Positions 42,001-55,800 of a DNA stretch of 64,000 nucleotides are shown one piece after another. The translations under genes and the position numbers were made by a program. Numbering within the stretch: position 1 is the first letter of the stretch; each line of letters begins with the position of its first letter. The notes under the pieces are model-generated. The model saw only the letters and a list, made by a program, of their open reading frames with translations, did not search any database and was not told the origin of the DNA. Origin of the DNA: Erpobdella octoculata (taxonomy: Eukaryota > Annelida > Clitellata > Hirudinida > Erpobdellidae); NCBI GenBank assembly GCA_963978895.1, contig OZ022246.1, positions 18,858,049 through 18,922,048 of the forward strand, in the 5' to 3' direction.

Positions 42001-43950
42001 TTAGCTTTTTGCTCTTTGTATGCTGTCGAGTTCTAAATTTCTGAATTACTCAGTTCCAGTATCTTCTTAAGTGGTTCTACTAAAGTGCTTTATGATGTTT
42101 ATTAATTACGGAAAGTTGTTTGTAATCAGACATGATCCCTTTGGTTATGAGAACTAATAGCTCGTTCTTAAAACAAATTATAATACTTAGGAATTGTGTT
42201 ATTAAATTACTGTAACTATTTTCATCATTGCTTTAAGTTGCCAACGTAAAGATTTTTATTTCGTCAACATAATAATTGGTATTTTTCTATTTTCAAGTAT
42301 GTTCTTTGGATCAGCAAATAATTTTAGGCATTCCAATCAAGCTTTTGCATAATGACAAAAAATATTTTCTAAATAAAATTTTCGGTAAAGATTGCTAATA
42401 AATATCATCCATAGATTTTATTATGATTTGGAGGTTATATCACTTATATCACAACACGAACCTATTACGTATGTCGTTTTTTGGTATGCACCAAATTCCT
42501 AATCTCTTCCTGTTTTTTATATACTTGAAATAGCATTTGAAATATGTCAAAGTTATGTGAATTTGTGTGAAAAAATGAAATTGTTATTACTTTCTTCAAT
42601 ATAGAAAATGACTGATATCAGAAAACGGGCTTATTTTTTTATCTAGAAAAATTATATCAACAATATTTTGACAAAATATGTAAGCTGTAAGATATGCAAA
42701 GGTTTTCACATTTGAAAAATCTATTGAAATTTCTGTTGAAAGTTTATGTTATAGCAAAAAATCTGTTTTCATAGATGGTCTCAATATGTAATGCACGAGT
42801 TTTATGTGTTCATCAATGAATTGAACTACATAGATCATAACAATTAATTTAATCATTTTTATATCTGCAAGTTAGGCTTGTTTCGGTAATAAAATGGAGA
42901 AACATAATTGAGATAATTTAAAATTGCTTGTTTCAGTTTATCATGGAAAAAGTTAGCCGAGTTGCACGATAGTCCATAATTTGCATAAGCCAAGCCAAAT
43001 CAGCTGAATGTTTAACTCAACTTAGGCCTTGCAGGTAATTCGTGGTGCAAAAGAGGTGAAAAATTCAGGTGCATTCTGATTTTGAATACTGAGTGCGGGT
43101 AACAGCTTGAATCGCAACCAGGCCCGAAGGCCGCAAATAAAAGCCCCAAGTGAGATGAATAAAAAAAGTTGAGCAAAAAAACATCTAAATTACTATATAA
43201 AATTTTATTAAAAATTAGAACGTTTTTAAATAGAAGTTTTAAACATTTTAATAAAATCAAGTAAGTTAATTATAAGATTAATCTACTCATTTTTACAAAT
43301 TTTTGTCAAAGAAATAGTGATCAAGCACTTATCCAGGAGTTAGTGATGGGCGTGTGTATAAGACCAATTGTAAAATGGAGACAAGGAACATCTGGAAATG
43401 CGGCGAAACAAAAGGGAAAACTGAGCAAGTTTCAGAACATCGCTAAATGGCAGCAATGACTCGACGGTGACAAGTGATAAACAGGAAATACTTGTTACCA
43501 GTTGCAATGCAGTAAATCTTTAAGATGCTTAATTAATACCATCATTTTACATCATCCCAGAGCAAATTTCAAAAACACTTTTTGCGAAATGGACCATCGT
43601 GATGCAAAAGTAAGGCTCAATCAAGCGGCTGGGTAGTGGAAACAACGTTTTTCAAGTGATTCCAGCATTGCTTGTAAAACAACAATTAAAACAGCATCAA
43701 TCTTATTAATATTGAATAACCATGAAACTTCATCTGACATAATTTTAGGTTTTCCAGTTGTCCAGTTAAATGTATAGTTCTGCAGAGGTTTGACATTTTT
43801 GTTTAATTTAATGCATTAAAAAATCGTTTAATGTGATTTTTTGGGGTGGTGAAAATTAAAATTGTTGCGGTTTGTGATGTTAGACTATGCATTAGGATTG
43901 GTTTAATGTTTTTATAAGCACAATTATTGACAATTAACATCGATTTAAAG
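42001..43950. other. 3' UTR/flank of the carrier gene and AT-rich DNA
   Basis: AATAAA occurs at 42372. Beyond about 42400 no gene or transposon terminus is recognised. Confidence 0.5.
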
Positions 43951-43953
43951 AAC

Positions 43954-44011
43954 GGTCCATTCAGTACATGGGATGGTCCATTCATTACGATCACGACGTA
44001 CTGAATGGACC
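43954..44011. repeat. Hairpin with GGTCCATTCAGTAC arms
   Basis: GGTCCATTCAGTAC (43954-43967) pairs with GTACTGAATGGACC (43998-44011). An internal near-copy GGTCCATTCATTAC lies between, and a further one (ATCCATTCAGTACC) at about 44202. It is probably a small MITE or its edge. Confidence 0.55.
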
Positions 44012-44407
44012 ACCTGTAAGTTTCAGAAGTGGTTTCACAAAAATGTTGTTTTTAGTAATAAACTGATTTGTAAAATTTATTTAAATTTAACTATTCATTT
44101 CTACATGTATCAGCCTTACATTTGTCATTAATATATTTAAAAAAATCTATGTAAATAAATTTATTGTAAATTTTTAAGTGCATTTCATGAAATTGTGATC
44201 CATTCAGTACCAGTCCCCCCTGCGTGCCCCGGAAATTATCCTCATTTTCCCCTCTTGGTGGACCTTGTTGCTCACTACATTATGTACGCAAATAGTTTTA
44301 CTAAACAGACCTTTATTATGTAGGCCTGAAATCAATAGTTGAAGACGACGTTGCATATGGCAGCAAACTTTTTTAGAGTTCCATATTAATGCATTTATGC
44401 TCTCAAG
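44012..44407. other. Unassigned AT-rich DNA
   Basis: Apart from the GATCCATTCAGTACCAGT near-copy at 44200 nothing is recognised. Confidence 0.35.
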
Positions 44408-44545
44408 CGCAAGTTATTGGTAAAACTCTGTCTTGCTTTTGCAAGCCATACCCAAGCCTGGAGAAAAGAGGAGGACAGTTAAAAAATCAAATATGATCTA
44501 CGAAAATAAGTACTTAGGTGCTTCCTAAAGAAATAAACTTGAAAC
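44408..44545 (+). repeat. Dispersed repeat, inverted match of 13140-13270
   Basis: CTTGCTTTTGCAAGCC, CCAAGCCTGGAGAAA and AAGTACTTAGGTGCTTCC match the complement of the copy in the TCF intron, in the expected reverse order. It ends AATAAACTTGAAACTGATGG. Confidence 0.55.
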
Positions 44546-45238
44546 TGATGGTTTTATTTTTCCGACAAAAACTTTTAATTTTTTTGCAATTTTTAATTTA
44601 CTGTTTTTATGTTTCATTCAAATTTTGTCTAAACTATCTGAAAATTCAACAAAATGCACTGTCATCGACAATAATTCAATAGTCAATACATTAAGTTTTA
44701 GCTCGACTGGATTTTATGCGCCACAAGACTCCAACGCATTCCCTCAAGCAAGCAAACAAGCACGTTAAAATTTATATAAAAGTCTTAATTATGTATAGCA
44801 ATAAAAACAGCCTGTCCTAAGTGTATATTAATGGGTGCTTACATAAGCATACGAGCAGAGGGTAGGAGGAAGCCCCCCATATATTTACGCAAAAAGTCTG
44901 AGAATTCAAGAAATGAAATGGAAATTTGAGCAAAGCTATTTAGAAATTTTCGAGAAAATAGGCAGAACATTTTTAAACAAATGTTTTCAAGTTTTTATTA
45001 ATGTTGAGAACAATTCGTGTACAAACACATTAGAACAAATACGATCACGTAAAAAAGTTTTCTCTTGGATTAATTAGGAGAGACTGGACATAGTTGTTAT
45101 CAGGTGGATATGTGAATTTGACTTTTTATTAGGAATCACGTAAAAAAGTTTTCTCCTGGATTAATACAACACGTTCAAGAGCGACCGCAACCGTTGTTGT
45201 TTCCACTATATCCAGTAACGACCTTCATGCTAGGGTTG
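44546..45238. other. Unassigned DNA with one short direct repeat
   Basis: CACGTAAAAAAGTTTTCTC(T/C)TGGATTAAT occurs at about 45046 and 45136, 90 bp apart. No coding. Confidence 0.4.
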
Positions 45239-45239
45239 T

Positions 45240-45564
45240 TTTTTTTTTTTTTTAATTTAAAAACTTTTTTATGACCAAAAATTGTCCAGGCCAAATTTAG
45301 TTTAAGTAACAAAGTTTGAAGGTTTCAAGCAAATTTTAGCAAATTTATTTTACGTTTTATGGGCTAAAAGAAGTTTGGAGAGAGAGGAAAAAGAGCGGGA
45401 ACGGGAGAACGACGCGATTGGAAAAGCAAGTGGAAGCGGGTGAGCGAGCGGCAACGGAAGAACGTGCGGGAGCTGGAATGGAACAGCAAGTGGGAGACGG
45501 AGAGGAAGCGGGAGAGCGAGAAAATACAGAAGATCCAACAAAGACCGAGTTATGTAACCCCTAA
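45240..45564 (+). mobile_element. Helitron-like fragment
   Basis: TAACAAAGTTTGAAGGTTTC, TTTACGTTTTATGGGCTAAA and the GAGCGGGAACGGGAGAACGA array match the family. The 3' end is degraded to AACCCCTAAGT without hairpin. Confidence 0.72.
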
Positions 45565-46524
45565 GTTGCAACTATTTCAATCAACGATTACTGCCATCAC
45601 ACTGAATTTTTCAAAACGTCATTAATAAGTCAATTATCAACATTTTTGAATGCTTTAACCGAAAAACCATAATATAATTTATTGTTGTTTTTATAGAAAT
45701 AAATTTAAAAAAAGAGCAACATTTTATATCGATGACCTGGTAATGCGAGTAGGGTGATTTAATTAACCACCTGATTAAAAATCTTCAACCACTTAATTAA
45801 ACATTCTTAAGGTTCCATAAAAAAACACTGTTATCGGTTAATTTGAGCCCTTTCCAACGGCGGATCCAAGGAAGGGAAGTTCTTGATTTCCTCAATTAAA
45901 CCAGTATTTTTAGTAACTGTTAGACATCATTTTGATTAGAATCGAAATGAAAAACGATTGCTTCATTTTTGGCAACTGACAAAAAATTTAACATTAACAA
46001 ATTTAATTTTCTCCTATTGGAGGTGCGGAGAAAAATCAAGTATTAAACGTTTTATCAAATTTGCAGTTAAGTTTTAATAGAATAAAACCAGATATTTACT
46101 TAGAAATATTGTATATCATACAAATATCATAGTGTAGATCATATTGAATAACTCATCAATGTTACATTATATCATGCTAACAGAGTACTACTACTACCTA
46201 TCTATTAGTATTGCAAAAAAAGCCATTTATTAAAACGACAAATTAGAAAGTTTTAGTGAACATAAACAACGAACAATCTAAGTAAGATTTACAAACTATT
46301 GAACAAAATTGTCAAACTAACACACAAATAATATTATAAAATTAATTTGAGGAGATCAGAAGAAGTTTGTGGAAAGTCATTGACACTGGACTTAATTTAC
46401 GATTTAAAAACATTCAGTGTAATTAACTACGAAAGCTAACAAAAATTCAACAGCTTAACACAAATGTTTAATTGATTTCTAATAAGAAGTTATGTGTTAT
46501 AACATTTAAAAGTGACAAATATCT
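45565..46524. other. 3' flank of the receptor gene (minus strand)
   Basis: AT-rich. It would contain the 3' UTR of the receptor pseudokinase gene. No transposon end or coding block is seen. Confidence 0.45.
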
Positions 46525-46696
46525 CTAAGCCGCGTAATATCCAGTTGCCAAATCAGATTCTTTATCCGATGCGTAGTATCCATGGTCTTCATTTTGAGCG
46601 CCTTCTCTGAAGTTACGCAGTTCCTTAACTAACGTCTTGAATTCTGGACGGCTGTTCGCGCTGACATTCCAGCATTGTGCCATCGCAATGTGAAAC
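46525..46696 (-). CDS. Pseudokinase C-lobe end and cytoplasmic tail (last exon)
   Basis: It reads FHIAMAQCWNVSANSRPEFK, TLVKELRNFREG, then NEDHGYYASDKESDLATGYY and AA stop. QCW...RP.F is the conserved end of tyrosine-kinase domains (subdomain XI, with the invariant Arg). The tail is only about 27 residues but holds two YY pairs (HGYYAS, TGYYAA) that could be phosphorylated by another kinase. Confidence 0.9.
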
Positions 46697-49600
46697 CTGA
46701 AAGTTTTAATAAAAATTATATTTATATGTGAATAAAAAAATTAAACTAAAAATTATTGAAGAAAAAAATTAAATGGAATTTGATAATAAACAAAAAAATT
46801 AATAGTTAATGAGATAAATGTCAAAACTATTTTTTTTAAATTTCAGTTTGATTTAAAAAATAGAAATGCAAAACTGAAATATTTTAATTTAATATTAGTT
46901 TTACAAATTCATTTGTTTTAAATTTGCAAAAATGAAAATGAAAGTAAAAAGACTTACAATTCAGGCGGGCAGATTTCTGGTCGTTCAAGACGCTGTCCTT
47001 TCTTCAAGAGAACTTCTAACTCTTTGCTTCTGCAGTCTGCAAAAGGGGCTTCACCTGGAAACATTTGAATTTAAATTAATTTTCTGTTATTTTTATGGGT
47101 TTAATACATTTTTTCAAATAATTTTCAAATTATTGTTATTAATATTTTGAAATTTTCTGAAAATACATTTTCTATAATTAAAATAAAAAAAAGTTGCGTG
47201 CAATAACATTTTTCAATAATTTATTTTTATTAGAGAATACATCTTTTCCAACCTTTGGAATAAATTTCCCACACAGTTACTCCAAAGGACCAAGCGTCGG
47301 TTTTGTTGTTGAAAACTGGATGTTTCGAGTTTATGCTTGCCAGAGTTTCAAGAGCACACCATTTTATTGGTAAAATATTCTATGAAATTACATTCAAACA
47401 TTTAATATGCAAATAATTGTATAAAATTGCATTGAATTATTTTATTTTGATTTTTTTAGTTTTTCTTATTAATTTTCAAGATTTCTCTAAAATCACAAGA
47501 TACAAATATATTCTTTAAACTAGGCCCTACTACAAGCAGTGGCGCAACTAGATGAAACTTTCAGAAGGGCAAATACATATGTAACCGAGGTCTAAGACAC
47601 AAATCACAAGCAGATACACATTTGAAAACAAAATAAGGTAATTGTCCAGACCAGGTGCCGAATTCGGCACCTGGTCTGGACAATTACCGTCTCCCACTTG
47701 CTGTTCCAAACCTGGTCTTATGCTAAACTGATTAAGAAATATTTATTTACAGGTATTTTTTTCAAAAGTTTTACAAAACAAAGTCCAATTTTATTTTAGA
47801 TTTGTTCAAGAACTTCAACTGCAGAGGGCACCTTTTTTTTATTGAATTTGCATCATTGCCAGTCCTCTTAGTCCAGTGGTCTCAAACACGTGGCTCGCGG
47901 GCCAATTGTGGTCCGCTGGATGATATTTTGTGACCCCCCCATTTGATATCAAAGTTCAATGCAAGTGCAGCCCGCCGTGGCAATATCGAAGAAAATTAAA
48001 ATAAGATTTTTTTAAATTCTAAAACTGTAGTTGGAAATTTTTAATTTAAACATTTTTTTTCTGTTACTTAACGACGCAGCTGTTTTTTATTTTTTATGGC
48101 CTATTTCTTTCCTGTGCTGATGAACATTTTGAAGTGATAGAGGAGTTGCTCACAGTGATGCCAATGCCTGGTTAAACTAACGCTCAGAAGATTTCCGTCA
48201 GCTATGTAATGCCATTGTGGATGCTGCTTTACTATGGAAAATGTCTGCTGGAATAACAACAGATAAAGCACCTTTCCATGTCAGCAGGGGCGCAGCCAGA
48301 ATTTTTTTTCGGGGGGGGGGACTGCTAAGTAATGAGTTTTCTGAAAAGTTTACGACCCACAAAAGTCAAGGCTAAAAAACAGTTTAAGCAACAATTAGTA
48401 ATATCAAACTATAAGACATTCAATTTGAACCAATTTATTACAATAACAAATTCAGTCGCCTTGTTTTGCGAAAAATGTCAATGACGGCTTCTTCATTAAT
48501 GGGAAGGTCGCGATTGATCGTCATCTGGGCAAGCCAATTCAGCCTTGCCTAGCCCATTGTGGCGCGTAGATATGATTTAAGTTTGCGCATAGTTGAGAAG
48601 GATCTCTCGGCTGTCGTGGAAGAGAAGGGCAACGTGATGAAGAGTGTCAGCAGCGTATTTATCTGGGGGTAAACGGATTCCTCACAATGTTGCAAAACAT
48701 CAACTGCGGTATGTGGCCGCTCTGCCACTGAGACATTCGACCATTTAGTTTTCCAGCGCAAGTATTCGCCACGCACAGCAGATATGTGACCAAGGTCGCA
48801 GACGTAATATTTGAGTGTCTTCTCTAAGCGAAAAAAGAATCCTTGGTCAAGAAACCTTGGAAGGAAACGCCAAATCTGAATGCAGACTCGCTCATTTTGG
48901 GCAAATTGTATATATAAAGAAAAGGGTAGATATGAAACTCTCTAACAAAAATTTCAAAACCAAATTAATAGATAATTAATTTTGAATTGTTTGTTTCAAT
49001 AAATTCAACAAAGGTTAATTAAATAATAGAGGAAAGAATTGAAAAATATCCCAAATTCACAGGCCTGCTTGTCACTTCAAAATCTACTTTAACTAGGTTT
49101 CGGGGGGGGGGGGGGGGGTGGGGGAGCCCGAGCTCCCCCGGCTTCCCTGGCTGCGCCCCTGCATGTCAGGGAGAGAAAATTGTCTGGTTGCACTTGTTAA
49201 AAAAACTGGAAGAGGGTGCATATAAAGTCAGCATATAAAAATGTGCTCTACTTTACTGAGGTGCGTTGACTCAATAAGAAAATCACCTGCACAAGGTTTT
49301 TTGAGTTGAGAACAGAAAGGAAAGTTTTCATAGAGAACGATGGAATAGCTGTCCTGTGCTAAGTGATTCCAAATGGCTCATGGACTTAGCTTTTCTTGTT
49401 GACATCACACAAGAGCTGAATGTATTGAACAAGAAATTACCAGGTTAGGAGTAGCTTTTCAGTTCTGCCAATGACATTGTGAAAGCATTTTCCACAAAAC
49501 TTATTTTATGGAAAACCAAGCTTTCTTAGAAAAAAACTCTGCCATTTCCCAGCATGCAAAGCACTTGTGGATGCGGATACGCCATTCAGTGGCGAGGACT

Positions 49601-52600
49601 ATATTGATGCCTTTGAAAAACTACAGGAAAAATTTGATTAAAGATTTGCAGACTTTAAGACACAGAGCGACTTTTAAATTGTTTGCTGACCCTTTTTCTT
49701 TTGATGTCCAAGATGCCCATCCTGTGTAGCAGATGGAACTCATCGATTTGCAGTGCAACTCTCGTCTGAGAGCTAAATTCAGGGAAGCAAGTGAAAAAGC
49801 AAACAAGCTTGGAAAACATTTAAAAGAATTTCCCCCACTTTCCATGAACCTTCCAGAATGTTCAGCTGGACTATGTGTTTTTTGGGAACACGTCCAAGTA
49901 CAGATCCAAACTATATGATGAACATCTTCAAGCTATACTGAGGGTCTCAACTGCTTCCTCCCTCAAGCCAAATGTGTTTCAGTTGTGTAATGGAAAACGC
50001 AGCTAGATTTTTTCTTGCAAGAAGCAGCAGGTTTAGCAAAAACAGCAAACGTGAGGCCAGTTAAACCAATGTTTGCACGTTTAATAAATAATAATGAATA
50101 AAGATTGAGGAGACTGAAAAGTTGCACTTTTTTTTATATTAACCTGATGCGGCTTAGCCTTACTCAGACTCTAAGTCATGTGGCCCTAGCCAAATTGAGT
50201 TTGAAACCTCCGGCTTAGCCGTTCTTTACACATTGTGTTCTTAAGATAGCTTTTTAAGCATCTAAGACAACTGAATGAGCGTTCCGCAGATGCTGTGGTG
50301 ACCGATAGTGTTGATAGAATCTTGATGAGAATGTAGATAATTGGATAAAACACTCTTTGAGAGGCAATAATTATAAACGTCTTTTTCTTGATTGCTTTTC
50401 TAAAGCCATTTTAGGAATTGTTTTATCTGTCCAATATATGAGATATTCGCAAAAGTTCACTTATTTATCTTTGGTATTGTTATATCTTATTTTTTTAACT
50501 TTTTAGTTTTTTTATAATTAATTTATGAGCACATACAATTTGACTAAAAACTTCAAAATCCAAAAACTTTTAAGTTTTCTCATTGAAAAACACTTCTCAA
50601 TTTCTATTAACCTTATCTTTATCGTCCATCTCGTCTTTTGAAGGTCCAAAGCCAATTAATTTAGCTTCATATCCACTCAATGTTTTCTTCAGCACAACAT
50701 TCCTGGCTGCAAGTCTCTTGTGGATTATCTTAAAATTACATGTATTACTATAATTATATTGTTATTATAATTCAGTTTAAATATCGGAACCTAAATAAGC
50801 AGACTAAATCAGTTCATCAATTCAAACAGCTATGGTTAATACCCATTCTGAACAAATTGTCTCAAAAACGTATTGCCAATCAGTATTGTTAGCAGTTAAT
50901 AAAACAATCTCAACAAAACAATTATATTTCAGTTTATTATAAACAAGAAGACTTAAAAGCAAGTTTCGAAAACGAAATAAAATATCCATACTTTCAAATT
51001 GTGTAAATGTTCCATGCCAGATGCTATGTTAATGGTGAAGATGAGCATATTTTCCATGTGATCCAAATTTGGTTTTTGAATGCTTGATAACCATTCTTTC
51101 AATGACAAGTCACAAAATTCCATCAGCATAGCGGGATCTACAAATGTTTTGTGAGAACATTTTATTGAAAATGTTTTCTAGCATAGATTTTTAAAATTTT
51201 ATGTTTTAAAACTTGAGTTACTTGATATTTATTGAACAAAAATCTCGCTGATGACAAAATGATACTTACTGCCATTTTGGTCAATAGTTGAGCCATAAAA
51301 TTCGATCACATTTGGATGTGGTTTGACCTTTGATGCCATGAACAAAATCTTGGAACGCATAATTTCGTCGTCTCTCGGAGCGTAACCATCTTATATAATA
51401 TAATATAATACTAAATTAAGTTAATAATTGTAATTTATTTTACAAACATATCGTACAATTTATGTGTGCAAGATAATTTAATTGCAAACAATGTTTTGTT
51501 ATGAAACTTATTCTTACTTTTTAAAGATTTTAATGCCAGAATAATTTCATCGCGTCCTTTAGACATTTGGGCTTTCTGAATAACAGCAAATCTGCCAGTG
51601 GCTGCAGTTTCCAATATACTAATTTTATCCATCGGCACATCACAGCCCAGTGAATTGTTATAAGTCGTAGCTACGCTAGCTCTAAACTTTGGTTGTTGTA
51701 CAGTCTGAAAAATAAAAAAAATGTTGTAAGGACAAGAAATCATAAAAAATTAAAACATTTTAATTTCTACTTTTTATCAAAACTAAAGTTATGCATTAAT
51801 CACGATTAATTCGTTAAATTAACGCTAAAAATTACTGCTGATTAAAAAATATTAACGACTAATCTAAATTGCGCTAGAATATGAGTCTTAAATTAAATTG
51901 CGCTGAAATGTTTTATTAAATTTGTACCGGAACATAATATGTCATAGCACCATAGTGATAGAAAATTGGGTTAGTTTTTTTTATAGAAAAATACGCAGAG
52001 GATTTGTTTGTGTGACTGCACATCTTAACTGCCTGGCGCGAGGCTAAACTGATTATACAAAACAAGAACCGAGACCATAAACTTGTAATCTATTCTTATC
52101 TCTGATGTTGACAATGAACCAGCGCATAATTTATTAACCGTATGCGATTAAATCGATTAAAAATTTTAATCGACTCGTAGATCTAATAAAAAACTAAAAT
52201 TGTAAATTTAAAAGCACAATTTTGATTCTAGAGGTAAGCTACTTTCCAATAAAATATGGAGACGATAATTATTATCAACTAGCGTCATTGTTAGGCTGGT
52301 TAATAAAGATTTACTTACTTACTTACTTATTACCCGGCGTTGCCCGGGATTTTTAGAGGGTTTTTCTTCCCCACTTGCTCTACCGCTCCCGGTTGCTTTC
52401 CTGATCCCGGTCGTTTTCCCGATCTCGGCCGTTTTCTCGCTCTCGTTCGCTTTCCCGCTCCCGGTCGCTTTCCCGATCCCGGACGCTTTCCCGCTTTTGG
52501 TCGCTTTACCTTTCCCGCTCGCTTTCCCGCTTTTGGTCGCTTTACCTTTCCCGCTCGCTTTTCCACTCTCAGTTGCATTTTCGTTCCCTCTTGCTTTCCC

Positions 52601-52809
52601 TTTTTCATTTTCCGCTCATTTTCTAATTCCCGTTTCCGCTCGCTTTCCCGCTCCCGATCCGCTCATTTTGTGACCGATTTCAATTTTTTCTTCACTATAA
52701 TTGTTTCCCATAGCCTCTCAAGCTTGTATAAAAATTGCATCACGATCGGATGAATGGTGTAGCAATGCATAAAGGACTAAGATACTTACTTAATTACTTA
52801 CATAATCTA

Positions 52810-52868
<59 letters not shown>

Positions 52869-55800
52869 TGTTAAATATTACATATGTAGATTTAAAAAAA
52901 AAACTAACCCATAAAAACAAAGTTTTTATTATAAATCCTTTATATACGATCCTAGATTTTTATTTTTACCCCAGAGCCAAATTCAAAAATTAAATTCAAA
53001 TTAAAAAATATGGACCCTTTTGACGGGGCCGTTTTGACGGGGACCGTTTTGACTGGGGCAGTTTTGACGGGGCCGTTTTGACGGGGGCCGTTTTGACTGA
53101 AATTTTGATAGATTCAATTGTCTCGCAGCCCAAGTCGATGTGCCAAATTTCAGCTCGATCGGATAACGGGAAGTGAGTTAATTTTGAGACTCAAAGTTTG
53201 TGACTGGAAGACAGACAGACAATCGAAAATAATATAAAGGATTTAAAAATAACACGATGATATCAGCTGTGTGAGCTGTGCAAATTTAAAATATTTTTTA
53301 TTTTTTTTAAAGCAAATGACGTTCAACGTAACTTACTTTGACGTATTCATCTTCTGAAACATACAAATCATTTTGTTTCATGTTATTTTGAGCCCATTTG
53401 TTTTGCACTGTTGCTGCCATCGTTCTCATCCGGGTGGCAACAACATGGTTTGGTTTTCTTTTGTACAAGAAAATCAACACAATCAGGCCGATAAGCAAAG
53501 CAATACCTATATTTGACAAAAATACAATTATAAAAAAGATATATTTTTGTGATGCTATAAAATATCTTACATATAAGCACTCCGATAACAATTCCTGCAA
53601 CGGCTCCTTTACTCAAAGAATTTTTTCCTGCAAAATAAAATGAAATTAATGGCCATTCATTAAATAACTAAAAACCTCTAAGCAAACACACACCGAAGTA
53701 ATTGGGCAACACTGTAGAATTTTTCCGGACTACCGGGAACTTGGTATTGCAAATAAGGATAAGCACACAAATTAAAATGAAATATGATATACACTACTAG
53801 ATGAGTAATTATTTTTTAATATCTTATACATAAACACTCAATTGATTTACTTACTGGGTGCTGAACACTTGGAATTTAAGCAAGAGGTGAACCAGCCATA
53901 CTCACAATATGTTTATCATATATTTTTTTATATATTTTTATAAATTCCTGCACTTAACACTATTGATAGTTGATAGAGTACAAGCTACTTTAATACTCTA
54001 TCAAGACCTGTTAATATAAGACCTTAATATATGTTAAAGAGTCCACGACTGTATGCACCATCTTGAATATGCAACTGACTGATGTCTGATTATAAAAATT
54101 GTTAAGCAAATATTACAAAACAATTTTAAAATAACATAAGTTTGTAGTTCTCAATTATATTATTTAGGATTGTATAACTTTTTAGTTTCTGACAATTGTC
54201 TTAAATTATCACTATTTCTAAACGCAAAACCTTTACAGGAAACTAAAAAGTGACATGGGAACAGATTATCTGCATATCTGTCCCGTCCCAAGACACAAAA
54301 TGCTAAAGTTGTTCACGTGTAGGAAAGGATCATCATGACCTGTTATTGTAGGAAGAGATCATGACCCCTTAATGTAGGAAGAGGTCATGACCAGGGGCGG
54401 ATACAGAAAATTCTGGTGGGGGGGGGGGATGAACCAACATTAAAGAGGGGCGCAGTGCCGAGCAAGGAGAGGGGTTTGGGTAGGGGGATGGGGATGGGAC
54501 CCCTCTCCATGGTTTTTTTTACAAAGACTATATGAAATGGTGCGATTTGGCGCATACATTGAACTAAAATCTTTTAAATTATTGCATATACAAATAGCCT
54601 AAATCAAATCAAAACAAGTATACAATTCTTATGATGTCAGACAAAACGAGCGATCCAGATGAATTCAAAGTCTTATTTTGTAGACTGTAGGATTTTTTCT
54701 CCTAGGGTAGGAGAAAAAACAAAAACACACGGACAAGCAACAATATGCATACAAAGAAAAGAAGAAATAATGGATTTGTCAGCTTAGAATGTTGAGTTTA
54801 TTAAAGTGGAAAGAATCATTATGTCAATTTATGTGCAACTGAAACTACAAACTAGCAAAACTTTTTAATTTTGTGTTTGTTTTGTGGACAGACAGCCACA
54901 ATTTGTGGAAATTGTGGTTCACAGTGGTTGTGAAGATCTCAGTAAAAGTTAGTCAAATTGCATAATGCAATAAAACACAAGGCATTTCAAGAACACAGTA
55001 CTATGGTTTGCTCTATACTAATAGTGCACGAAAACGCAAAATTTCAGAAATCAAATCGAATCAATATGGCGAGATTTTGATGAAAAGTGAATTTAAACTT
55101 GAATTGACAGCATCGGTAGAGTAGCGCCATCTTTGGAATGCTATAGAAAATTAGCAATATAGATTATAGCATAGATATATAGACAGCCCCCTACTATTAA
55201 ATGAAAAATCCTCGAATTTGCAAAAAATTACATTACATGACTTTTTGGCTGGTGGGGGGATGCATCCCCCTCATCCCCCCCTGGATCCGTCCTTGGTCAT
55301 GACCCCTTATTGTAGGAAGACATTATGACCCCTTATTGTAGGGAGAGATCATGACCCTTTAATGTAAGAAGAGGTCATGCCCCTTATTGTATGTAGATTT
55401 TATGATCCCTTATTGTAAAAAGACGCAATTTGTTATTATCCATAAAAAAGATTTGTAATATATTTAGCCCAAAACATATCTGATATTCACAAATCTAAAA
55501 TAACGAGGTTCAACTGTAAATAAGAAACTGTAAATAAAGACTTTAAAAAAAATTATAATAAAAATTTTTGAAGAAAAAAAAACTTACTGCATTGAACTTC
55601 ACTACCGGAAAGAACACCCAACTTAAAAAAAAACAGAAAGTGAAATTAAGTTAAACAAAGATTTAAATATTATGTAAAGTATTTCTTACTTTAAGCTCTC
55701 CAGTCATATTTTGTCTTGATAAACTGAACACTTGATATTTAATTGTTAGTCCAAGATCCAAATATTTGTCTATATCACAGTGGTTTATTACAATTCTTTC

